This document shows, in pieces, positions 1 to 5,952 of a DNA stretch of 9,056 bases. Numbering within the stretch: position 1 is the first letter of the stretch; each line of letters starts with the position of its first letter. The stretch is from positions 1 through 9,056 of the forward strand of contig BHEQ01000063.1 of assembly GCA_003864535.1 (NCBI GenBank). The letters are read 5' to 3'. Under the pieces are notes generated by a model. It ran no database searches. It was not told the origin of the DNA and saw nothing but the letters and a program-made list of their open reading frames with translations. The translations under genes were made by a program, and so were the position numbers. This DNA is from Gammaproteobacteria bacterium. GTDB taxonomy: Bacteria > Pseudomonadota > Gammaproteobacteria > Cardiobacteriales > Wohlfahrtiimonadaceae.

Positions 1-2
1 TG

Positions 3-407
3 GCACGCTTAGGTCTAGGCTTGGAAAATCGTCTTACAGATCGGATGGGTTTATTATCAGGTGGGCAGCGGCAAGCGGTATCTTTATTAATGGCAGCCTT
101 ACAACCGATGAAGATTTTATTACTCGATGAGCATACCGCAGCTCTTGATCCAAAAACAGCGGCATTTGTCTTAAAACTAACCCAAGAGATTATCACTGAA
201 AACAAGCTTACCGCATTAATGGTCACGCATTCAATGCGCCAAGCTCTTGATATTGGTGATCGCACTGTGATGATGGATCAAGGCAAAATTGCCTTAGATG
301 TAAGCGGCACACAAAGAAAATCTATGGGAATTCCTGATCTTTTAAAATTATTTGAAAAATCACGCGGCGGTGCGCAGATAGATGATGATGCCTTATTATT
401 AGGCTAA
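3..407 (+). CDS. ABC transporter ATP-binding protein, C-terminal part (5' end outside window)
   Basis: This is the C-terminal half of a cytoplasmic ABC-transporter ATPase. The frame is open from base 3, so a TTG at 21 is not the real start and the N-terminal half with the Walker A motif lies upstream. Visible in order are the signature motif LSGGQRQ, Walker B ILLLDEH, the D-loop region TAALDP and the switch histidine in MVTHSMRQAL. The unusual LDEHTAALDP wording (His where most ATPases have Pro) and the ending GDRTVMMDQGKI fit the COG1101 family. These ATPases work with a COG2984-type substrate-binding lipoprotein and a COG4120-type permease, sometimes linked to tryptophan or other small-molecule uptake. 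The substrate cannot be told from this fragment. The partners would be expected upstream, outside the window. The gene ends with TAA and is followed by hairpins at 433-470 and 473-493. Confidence is high for the family and low for the substrate. Confidence 0.9.
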   Translation, partial: ARLGLGLENRLTDRMGLLSGGQRQAVSLLMAALQPMKILLLDEHTAALDPKTAAFVLKLTQEIITENKLTALMVTHSMRQALDIGDRTVMMDQGKIALDVSGTQRKSMGIPDLLKLFEKSRGGAQIDDDALLLG

Positions 408-432
408 TAGCTTTTAAAGTAGCCTTAAAAAT

Positions 433-470
433 TAAAGAGCCGCCAAGATTGTAGTCTTGGCGGCTCTTTA
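433..470 (-). terminator. Rho-independent terminator of the first Spy-like gene
   Basis: A perfect 16-bp inverted repeat has arms at 433-448 and 455-470 and the 6-nt loop TTGTAG. Read on the minus strand it is followed by a T-rich run (TTTAATTTTTAAGG), so it should end transcription of the Spy-like gene that stops at 590. It lies just after the convergent ABC ATPase gene and could also block plus-strand readthrough, although no good T-run follows on that side. A near-copy with the same loop sits at 1172-1209. Confidence 0.85.
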
Positions 471-472
471 GG

Positions 473-493
473 GCACATCTATGTGTGCTTTTT
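473..493 (+). terminator. Possible weak plus-strand terminator after the ABC ATPase gene
   Basis: A short hairpin, GCACAT (473-478) against GTGTGC (483-488) with one G-U pair and loop CTAT, is followed directly by TTTTT (489-493). It is correctly oriented to end the ABC ATPase transcript. The stem is only 6 bp, so it is tentative; the stronger 433-470 hairpin lies immediately upstream. The rest of the gap up to 589 shows only a 4-bp TGCG/CGCA hairpin near 494-504 and AT-rich DNA. Confidence 0.4.
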
Positions 494-589
494 CTGCGTT
501 ACGCAATTTTATTAAAATGCTCATTTAATGAAATCACAAGCCTTGAAAAATCTAATTAATAGAAGTCCTATTTATTTATGAGCAAACAC

Positions 590-1078
590 TTATTTTTTAT
601 TATTTTTAGAACGATTTTTAGAATTTGAGCCTTCTTTATTTTTACCCTCTGTAGAGCAAGTCTCTGTTTGTGCGCGTTGTTCTGGGGTTAGGATTTGTGC
701 CATTTGATGTTGAAGTTTTAAGCGTTCTATTTGAAGCTCACTACTTGTACCTTTTTGTGTTGTTAATAATTGTTTTGCTTTAGCCTCATCAAAATTAGCC
801 GCATTCATTAGGGCTTTAAAGCCTTCTTGATTAAGAATAATTTCGGGTGAACCTCTTTTTTTATCACTCCGCTTATCTGACATTTTATCTCTTAGAGCTT
901 GTATCTGTTTGTCTTGAGCATCGGTTAAATTGAGTTTTTTAAGACAATCTTTTTGCATAAAAGATCCTCCTCTATTACCCGCATTCCTAGATGATTCCGC
1001 CATTGCTTGGGAATTAAATGCTAAAACAAGACCTAATGCTAAAGCTGGAATTAGGCAAAGTTTGTTTTTTATGATCAT
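590..1078 (-). CDS. Spy/CpxP-family periplasmic chaperone (copy 1)
   Basis: A 162-residue protein of the Spy/CpxP (LTxxQ) family; characterised members are periplasmic ATP-independent chaperones or Cpx modulators. Residues 1-27 form a signal peptide (MIIKNK, hydrophobic core, then AMA before the predicted cut). The two hallmark LTxxQ motifs are LTDAQ at 51-55 and LTPEQ at 130-134, joined by a charged helical stretch with NFDEAKAKQLL at 95-105. The mature protein has two cysteines (C45, C141) that could form a disulfide; E. coli Spy, as I recall it, has none. The tail after 144 is rich in Lys, Asn and Ser. I chose the ATG at 1078 because it matches the start of copy 2 and has TTGGAA upstream; a GTG at 1096 would add six residues, but copy 2 lacks the equivalent codon. 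It lies downstream of copy 2 on the same strand. Its role in this organism is inferred from the family. Confidence 0.88.
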   Translation of the reverse strand: MIIKNKLCLIPALALGLVLAFNSQAMAESSRNAGNRGGSFMQKDCLKKLNLTDAQDKQIQALRDKMSDKRSDKKRGSPEIILNQEGFKALMNAANFDEAKAKQLLTTQKGTSSELQIERLKLQHQMAQILTPEQRAQTETCSTEGKNKEGSNSKNRSKNNKK

Positions 1079-1122
1079 AATATTATTCCAATACACGTTG
1101 TTATTAAAAGTTAAAACTAGTT

Positions 1123-1145
1123 TTATTTAAATATCTTATTTAAAA
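1123..1145. repeat. Two-unit 13-bp-spaced TTATTTAAAW repeat upstream of Spy-like copy 1
   Basis: TTATTTAAAT at 1123-1132 and TTATTTAAAA at 1136-1145 start exactly 13 bp apart. They begin 45 bp upstream of the first base of the copy 1 start codon, the same offset as the four-unit array before copy 2. The core ATTTAAAT is palindromic. Placement suggests operator or promoter-proximal DNA; which protein binds, if any, is unknown. Confidence 0.6.
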
Positions 1146-1171
1146 GATATTCCTAGGGATTACTTAAAAAT

Positions 1172-1209
1172 TAAGGAGCCGACAAGATTGTAGTCTTGAC
1201 TGCTCCTTA
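1172..1209 (-). terminator. Hairpin terminator of the second Spy-like gene
   Basis: Arms at 1172-1187 and 1194-1209 pair at 14 of 16 positions around the same TTGTAG loop as the 433-470 hairpin. Read on the minus strand, a T-rich run (TTAATTTTTAAG) follows. It begins only 15 nt past the end of the Spy-like gene at 1225. The near identity of loop and U-run shows that the terminator was duplicated together with the gene; two mismatches (stem positions 9 and 11) make this copy weaker, so some readthrough into copy 1 is possible. Confidence 0.8.
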
Positions 1210-1224
1210 TTTATTAGCAAACAC

Positions 1225-1725
1225 TTATCGTCTATTGTTCTTATAATTATTTCTAGAATTTGAGCAGCCTCCTCTATTTTTACGATCATAACGTTCTGTA
1301 GAGCAGGTCGCTGCTTTTGCGCGTTGTTCTGGGGTTAGGATTTGTGCCATTTCATGTTGAAATTTTAGGCGTTCCAATTGAAACTCACTCCGCGTATTTT
1401 TTTGCTCTGTTAATAATTGTTTTGCTTTTGCCTCATCAAAATTAGCACCATCCATCAGAGCTTTAAAGCCTTCTTGATTACGCATCATACCTTGTGAATT
1501 ATTTCTGTTATCGCTACGCTTATCCCACATTTTCTCTCTTAAAACTTGCATCTGTTTGTCTTGAGCATCGGTTAAATTGAGTTTGTTAAGGCAATCTCTT
1601 TGCATAAAAGATCCTCCATTATTACCCATATGCCTAGATGATTGCGCCATTGCTTGTGAATTAAATGCTAAAGTAAGACCTAATGCTAAAGCTGGAATTA
1701 GGTAAAGTTTGTTTCTTATGATCAT
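1225..1725 (-). CDS. Spy/CpxP-family periplasmic chaperone (copy 2)
   Basis: A 166-residue paralogue of the neighbouring Spy-like protein; by hand count about 110 of the first 144 aligned residues are identical with no gaps. It has a signal peptide at 1-27 (AMA before the predicted cut), LTDAQ at 51-55, NFDEAKAKQLL at 95-105 and LTPEQ at 130-134. C45 and C141 are shared with copy 1, and a third cysteine, C154, lies in the divergent Arg/Asn-rich tail. The ATG at 1725 follows TTGGAG at a normal distance. The gene is divergent from cpxR across a 374-nt region containing CpxR-like boxes, an arrangement like cpxP-cpxRA in enterobacteria. It probably binds unfolded proteins in the periplasm or damps CpxA; which of these cannot be decided from sequence. 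Confidence 0.9.
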   Translation of the reverse strand: MIIRNKLYLIPALALGLTLAFNSQAMAQSSRHMGNNGGSFMQRDCLNKLNLTDAQDKQMQVLREKMWDKRSDNRNNSQGMMRNQEGFKALMDGANFDEAKAKQLLTEQKNTRSEFQLERLKFQHEMAQILTPEQRAKAATCSTERYDRKNRGGCSNSRNNYKNNRR

Positions 1726-1769
1726 AATATTGCTCCAATATATGTTGTTATTAAAAATTAAAATCAGTT

Positions 1770-1818
1770 TTATTTAAATGCATTATTTAAATATATTATT
1801 TAAATCTCTTATTTAAAA
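1770..1818. repeat. Four-unit 13-bp-spaced TTATTTAAAW repeat upstream of Spy-like copy 2
   Basis: TTATTTAAAT occurs at 1770-1779, 1783-1792 and 1796-1805, and TTATTTAAAA at 1809-1818. Every start is 13 bp after the previous one, while the 3-nt spacers differ (GCA, ATA, CTC). The array begins 45 bp upstream of the copy 2 start codon. The preserved units and period with variable spacers suggest binding sites rather than a simple slippage tract, although AT-rich promoter DNA and UP-element function are alternatives. Confidence 0.65.
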
Positions 1819-1850
1819 TAATTAATTGTTTCTAAATAAGTGAGCTCATT

Positions 1851-1912
1851 GTAAAGATGCTTCTGTAAATTCCAATATTTTAATTGTAAATTAGTTGTAA
1901 CAAAGGCGTAAA
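1851..1912. promoter_or_regulatory. Array of GTAAA boxes, candidate CpxR binding region
   Basis: Five same-orientation pentamers lie at 1851 (GTAAA), 1865 (GTAAA), 1886 (GTAAA), 1897 (GTAAC) and 1908 (GTAAA). The last three are exactly 11 bp apart, giving GTAAA-N6-GTAAC-N6-GTAAA, close to the CpxR consensus of two GTAAA boxes separated by about 5 nt. The array sits between divergent cpxR and Spy-like genes. A possible -10 for cpxR, TAAGAT at 1931-1936, would place the last box over the -35 position, as expected for activation. The boxes are seen in the sequence; CpxR binding and the promoter are inferred. Confidence 0.5.
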
Positions 1913-2002
1913 TTCTTTAAAAATATAGGTTAAGATGTGTATCAAAGTATATTTCTTGATTACACTAGCAGCCTAGCTGATCTAAAGGACATATTTAGAG
2001 AT

Positions 2003-2044
2003 TATCTTTTAAGATATATCCTTTAAGATATATCTTAAAAGATA
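2003..2044. repeat. Perfect 18-bp inverted repeat in the cpxR leader
   Basis: The arms at 2003-2020 and 2027-2044 are exact reverse complements, with the 6-nt loop CTTTAA. Inside it a 13-nt direct repeat, TTTAAGATATATC, occurs at 2008-2020 and 2022-2034. No T-run follows on either strand, so it is not a typical terminator. It ends 55 nt before the cpxR start codon, probably within the 5' untranslated region if the promoter lies near 1931. It could be an operator, an mRNA-stabilising hairpin or a cruciform-prone site. Confidence 0.7.
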
Positions 2045-2099
2045 GCAATGGGACTTAGATTAAGTTAACTTATTATGTTAAAGAACAAGAGGCGTAAGT

Positions 2100-2792
2100 A
2101 TGACCAAAATCTGTTTAGTTGATGATGACACAATGTTACGCGAATTAATTGTAGAGCTTCTAGAGTTAGAAGGGTTTAGCGTGGACGCTCTTGCAAATGG
2201 AGAGGAATGCATCGAGTATCTTAGCCATACTTTGCCTGATTTACTGATTTTAGATGTGATGATGCCCAAACTAAATGGTTGGGATACACTCAAACAACTG
2301 CGCCAAACTCATCCTATTTTGCCAGTGTTAATGCTTTCTGCAAAAGGTGATAGCACGGATAAAGTGCTTGGTTTAGAACTTGGAGCGGATGATTATCTAC
2401 CTAAACCTTTTGATGATAGAGAGCTTATCGCTAGAATTCGAGCGATGATACGTCGCCAAGGACTTATCTCCCAAGCTACTGTATCTAATCATATTAAAAT
2501 TGATGGGCTTACTTTAAATAGCTCCTCCCAACAAGCAAGCTTTGATGGAGTATTGCTTGATTTCACCAGCACTGAGTTTTCTTTACTTTTATATTTAGCG
2601 GAACACACGACTAAGCTAATCTCGCGTGAAGAGATCAGCTTAAAAGTTTTAGGCAAGCGTCATCAAGCTTTTGATCGTGTGATTGACATGCACTTGAGTA
2701 ATATCCGCAAAAAATTACCAAAACGTCCGCACGATCTACCGTGGATAAAAACCGTCCATGGGCGTGGCTATATTTTTATCATGCATGAATAA
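2100..2792 (+). CDS. cpxR: Envelope-stress response regulator CpxR (OmpR/PhoB family)
   Basis: A 230-residue cytoplasmic transcription factor controlled by the CpxA kinase. The receiver domain (about 1-120) shows the acidic pocket D9/D10, phosphoacceptor D52 in LLILDVMMPKLNG, switch residue S80 and K102 in DDYLPKPF. The winged-helix DNA-binding domain (about 132-228) matches E. coli CpxR closely at ASFDG, TEFSLL, VLGKR, FDRVIDMHLSNIRKKLP and GRGYIF. Length is close to the 232 residues of E. coli CpxR. The ATG follows AAGAGG (2087-2092) by 7 nt. It precedes cpxA by 49 nt and is divergent from two Spy-like genes. Five GTAAA-type boxes upstream suggest autoregulation. No key residue is missing. 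Confidence 0.95.
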   Translation: MTKICLVDDDTMLRELIVELLELEGFSVDALANGEECIEYLSHTLPDLLILDVMMPKLNGWDTLKQLRQTHPILPVLMLSAKGDSTDKVLGLELGADDYLPKPFDDRELIARIRAMIRRQGLISQATVSNHIKIDGLTLNSSSQQASFDGVLLDFTSTEFSLLLYLAEHTTKLISREEISLKVLGKRHQAFDRVIDMHLSNIRKKLPKRPHDLPWIKTVHGRGYIFIMHE

Positions 2793-2807
2793 TTATTATA
2801 ATTGCTA

Positions 2808-2828
2808 TTATTGTTATTGTTATTGTTA
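2808..2828. repeat. TTATTG hexanucleotide repeat, 3.5 units
   Basis: TTATTG occurs at 2808-2813, 2814-2819 and 2820-2825, followed by TTA. It fills the spacer between the cpxR stop and the cpxA ribosome binding site (AAGAG near 2828-2832). A change in unit number would alter the spacer length but not a reading frame. Confidence 0.75.
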
Positions 2829-2841
2829 AGAGCAGCTTAAA

Positions 2842-4331
2842 ATGCTAAGAAAATTACTTAATTTAAAATCAAAATTTATATCTGTATTCCTATCTGTATT
2901 TGATAGATTATTTGTGCGAATTTTTTTAAGCTTCTTATTTTGTTTGGTCTTATTAACTAGTTTCACCTTGATTGTCCCCCAGTTTGATGAACGTAGAATC
3001 ACGAAGCTACCAGCGAGCATCTCTGAAAAAATTATTAAAGAGATCACAAATAAAGATAAAGTTCAAGATAAGGACAAAGCGATGCGCCCACATAATTATA
3101 GGATGTGGGTTGTTGATACTAGAGATTATATTGGGCGTGATTTAGATAAAGAAAAAGAAGATGAGAGCAGCCAAAATAATGGCAGAATAATGTGCAGAAT
3201 AATTATCAAGCTAATGATCAACAAAGTAATCAGCGCAATTTTAGCAGAGCAGTTCCTGGGGAACGCTCGATGCTTGCGGTTAATAATTTTATCGAAAGAA
3301 CAATTAATAGCAAAAACATCATGCAACAAAAGCTTGGCAAACGCTTACTTATCGGACCTATTGATCACCCAACAGATACTAATCTTAAAATATATTTAAA
3401 TTACGCCGTGCTAGAGCAGCACTATTGGTTGACGCGCTTATTTGATGATCCGCTGCTTTTATTAATATTTATGCTGATTGTAAGCTTGCCTTTTATTACC
3501 TTTCTTTCTTGGTCTTTAAGCAAGCCTGTACGCGCTCTTAAAAATTCCGCCGATAGAGTTGCCTCTGGGCACTGGGATAATTTACCTGAAATTAAAGGAC
3601 CGCTTGAGTTTCGCGCCGTAGGCTTAAGTTTTCAGCGTATGATTTTCATTATAAAGAAAAATCAAACTGAAAAAAATCAACTTTTTGCAAATTTATCCCA
3701 TGAATTAAGAACTCCTTTAGCAAGAATTGGCTTAAGCAACGCGCTAATTCGTAGGAAATATCCTGAGCTTAAAAATGAAATAGTTAGAATAGAGCAAAAC
3801 CTGCTCGCCTTAGAGACGCGAATCCAAGCTATGCTCTCTCTTTCTAAGGCACAAATGCTGGAAAAAGAGAATCTAGAGCCACTTTTGCTTGAAGATATTT
3901 TAATGCCAATTATTGAAGAAGCTCAGTTTGAAGCACATCAACATCAACTTAAATTTAATTGGAGTAAAATCCCAGCTATTGAGATTAATGGTAATCTTAG
4001 CTTGCTCCAAAGTGCTATAGAAAATATTTTAAGAAATGCTTTACGCTTTGCTAAAAAGAAAGTTGATCTAGAAATATCCTTGGATAATAATACGGTGATA
4101 CTTAAAATTAGTGATGATGGTAAAGGTGTTTTACCTGAAGAGCTTGAATTTATTTTCACTCCTTTTTATCGAAGTGAGCAGCAAGAAAATGATCATCATG
4201 GGGCAGGATTAGGCTTAGCTATTGCAAAGCTTGCGCTTGAAGTACATAAAGGATCAATTAGTGCCGCAAATCAAACAAGTGGCTTGTGTATTATCCTTAC
4301 TTTGCCTGTACATAAACTTAACCAAAAATAA
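2842..4331 (+). pseudogene. cpxA: Sensor histidine kinase CpxA, interrupted by a frameshift
   Basis: The inner-membrane sensor kinase partner of CpxR, split over two frames. The 5' part (from ATG 2842) encodes a short extension, TM1 (about residues 26-46, FVRIFLSFLFCLVLL) and the start of the periplasmic domain, then runs out of frame to a stop at 3397-3399. The 3' part is open from 3180 to 4331 and carries the rest of the periplasmic domain, TM2 (LLLLIFMLIVSLPFITF), HAMP (SKPVRALKNSADRVASGHW), the HisKA box FANLSHELRTPLAR with the phosphorylated His codon at 3699-3701, the N box ENILRNALRFA, DDGKGV and GAGLGLAIAKL. Restoring one base near 3180-3183 would give about 496 residues, compared with 457 in E. 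coli CpxA. The extra length is mostly a Gln/Asn-rich periplasmic insertion at the break. All catalytic motifs are intact, so the change is recent, a sequencing error or reversible. Internal initiation at GTG 3192 would give a kinase lacking TM1. Confidence 0.85.
3172..3230 (+). repeat. 12-nt imperfect repeat encoding Gln/Asn-rich segment, site of the cpxA frameshift
   Basis: In the downstream kinase frame the DNA reads as 12-nt units beginning with a Gln codon: CAG AAT AAT GTG, CAG AAT AAT TAT, CAA GCT AAT GAT, then CAA CAA AGT AAT. The unit before these, starting CAAAATAAT at 3172, has only 11 nt before the next CAG at 3183. One missing base there accounts exactly for the switch from the upstream frame to the downstream frame. 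The segment lies in the predicted periplasmic loop of CpxA, where length change should be tolerated. Confidence 0.7.
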
Positions 4332-4374
4332 TTTTAATCCAAAGACTGATAGCACTATTAATTAAGGAAGAATA

Positions 4375-5811
4375 ATGAATATATTACATGTATGTGCAGA
4401 ATTATTTCCACTCTTAAAAACAGGTGGTTTGGCTGATGTTACAGGTGCTCTACCAAAAGCACAGGCAAATTATGATAAGAACGTCAATGTGCGCCTGTTG
4501 CTCCCAGGATTTCCCTCTTTACTGCGTGGCGTGCATAATTTACAGAAAGTTACCGAGCGCGATACTTTTGCAGGCCCAATTAAATTATTGCATGGTCAAT
4601 ATGACGGGCTCGATGTCTATCTTATAGAGTCTGAACTGTATAACCGCGAAGGCAGCCCGTATCATGATGAAAATATGCTTGATTATATGGATAATTATCT
4701 ACGGTTTGCCCTATTAGGTTTTGTTGCATGTGAGCTTGCGCGCGGCTTGGATTATTTTTGGCGCTGTGAGCTTGTCCATGCTCATGATTGGCATGCAGGG
4801 CTTGCATGCGCCTATTTAGCTGCTTGTGGTCGTCCTGCGCGTTGTGTATTTACGGTGCATAATTTAGCTTATCCTGGACTTTTTCAGCACCAGCATTTAG
4901 CCCAAATAGATCTGCCTGCGGAGTTTTTTAATATGCATGGGCTCGAATTTTATGGGCAAATATCTTATCTTAAAGCAGGATTATTTTTTGCAGATCACAT
5001 AACTACAGTGAGCCCAACATATGCTCAAGAGATTACTACGCAAGCTTTAGGTTGCAAAATGGAAGATCTCTTAAAAGATCGTTATGAGCATGGCTTGCTA
5101 ACTGGGATTTTAAATGGAGTGGATAATACCGTTTGGAATCCTGCAATTGACGCTAATCTTAGCTCTCCTTACTCTATCAAACGCATGAGAGATAAATCAA
5201 CAAATAAAGCTAAGTTACAAGTTGATTTAAAGCTCCAAGTATCTGCTAAAAAACTTATTTTTGGAGTGGTAAGTAGGCTTACGGAGCAAAAAGGTTTAGA
5301 TTTGATTTTAGATATTTTGCCAGATATTATTAAAAGTGGCGGACAATTAGTCTTATTAGGCGCAGGTGATGCTGATCTTCAAGAGAGATTTAGAGCTGCA
5401 ATGGCGCAATACCAAGGTCAAGTGTCGATCTATATTGGCTATGATAACCACCAAGCGCATCAGATCATTGCGGGAGTTGATGTTATTTTAGTTCCGAGCC
5501 GCTTCGAGCCTTGTGGGCTGACCCAATTATACGGACTTAAATATGGAACATTACCATTGGTGCGTTATACAGGCGGTCTTGCAGATACAGTTGTTGATTG
5601 TAGTTTAGATAACATGGCAAATGGCACTGCCACAGGCTTTGTTTTTAATGGTGATGAGCAATCAAACCTACAAAGTGCCATACAGCGAGCTTTTGCTTTA
5701 TGGGACAAGCCTAAGGCTTGGAAAAAAGTTCAGCTTACGGCAATGCAACGTGATGTAAGCTGGAAACCAATTGCACGAGAATATTTAGAGCTTTACCAAA
5801 AAATAGCCTAG
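4375..5811 (+). CDS. glgA: Glycogen synthase (ADP-glucose type, GT5)
   Basis: A 478-residue cytoplasmic glycosyltransferase that extends alpha-1,4-glucan chains from ADP-glucose; the E. coli enzyme has 477 residues. The N-terminal domain begins MNILHVCAELFPL and carries KTGGLADV (15-22), the ADP-glucose binding loop. Further matches are HAHDWHAGLA, FTVHNLAYPG, HGLEFYGQISYLKAG, ADHITTVSPTYA and LNGVD. The C-terminal GT-B domain has VVSRLTEQKGLDL, and PSRFEPCGLTQLYGLKYG with the conserved Glu at 378, then TGGLADTV. No catalytic motif is missing. AAGGAAG (4364-4370) precedes the ATG at 4375. The gene starts 43 nt after cpxA with no hairpin terminator between, so co-transcription is possible. glgP follows 141 nt downstream; glgB, glgC and glgX are not in the window. 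Confidence 0.97.
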   Translation: MNILHVCAELFPLLKTGGLADVTGALPKAQANYDKNVNVRLLLPGFPSLLRGVHNLQKVTERDTFAGPIKLLHGQYDGLDVYLIESELYNREGSPYHDENMLDYMDNYLRFALLGFVACELARGLDYFWRCELVHAHDWHAGLACAYLAACGRPARCVFTVHNLAYPGLFQHQHLAQIDLPAEFFNMHGLEFYGQISYLKAGLFFADHITTVSPTYAQEITTQALGCKMEDLLKDRYEHGLLTGILNGVDNTVWNPAIDANLSSPYSIKRMRDKSTNKAKLQVDLKLQVSAKKLIFGVVSRLTEQKGLDLILDILPDIIKSGGQLVLLGAGDADLQERFRAAMAQYQGQVSIYIGYDNHQAHQIIAGVDVILVPSRFEPCGLTQLYGLKYGTLPLVRYTGGLADTVVDCSLDNMANGTATGFVFNGDEQSNLQSAIQRAFALWDKPKAWKKVQLTAMQRDVSWKPIAREYLELYQKIA

Positions 5812-5952
5812 ATCATGATTATATACAGTAAAATAATTTATCAATAGCAATTGTGATAGAATCTAAATAGATTTATTATCAGCCTTTATCAACAGCCTTA
5901 TTTTCAATTTTTGAGATAAGGATAACCTTTTTTAAATGGAGAATATCTGCTA
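5812..5952 (+). other. glgA-glgP intergenic spacer, no decisive signal
   Basis: An AT-rich 141-nt spacer. It contains a TGTGA half-site near 5852 without a matching second half, a TAGAAT (5857-5862) that could be a -10 but lacks a good -35, and a 4-bp AAGG/CCTT hairpin before TTTT around 5918-5933. None is strong enough to call a promoter, CRP site or terminator. TGGAG at 5937-5941 is the probable glgP ribosome binding site, 11 nt before the ATG. Confidence 0.4.

Noticed and set aside
930..1130. 66-codon plus-strand frame opposite the first Spy-like gene
   Set aside because: It is antisense to a well-supported gene, has no recognisable domain, and its sequence is explained by the complementary signal peptide and promoter.
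1770..1818. 13-mer array as a replication origin unwinding element
   Set aside because: The units do not match the GATCT-type 13-mers, no DnaA boxes are nearby, and a similar shorter array lies before the duplicated gene, which fits promoter control better.
3172..3186. Programmed -1 ribosomal frameshift site
   Set aside because: No X-XXY-YYZ heptamer fits the upstream frame and no strong downstream stem is evident; an 11-nt repeat unit explains the shift more simply.
3126..3329. Minus-strand frame across the cpxA break
   Set aside because: I considered an inserted gene as the cause of the break, but the plus-strand kinase sequence continues on both sides with no extra DNA beyond the repeat.
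5851..5870. CRP site upstream of glgP
   Set aside because: Only the TGTGA half matches; the second half is CTAAA-like rather than TCACA.
5918..5933. Terminator between glgA and glgP
   Set aside because: The stem is only 4 bp (AAGG/CCTT), and it overlaps the region just before the glgP ribosome binding site.
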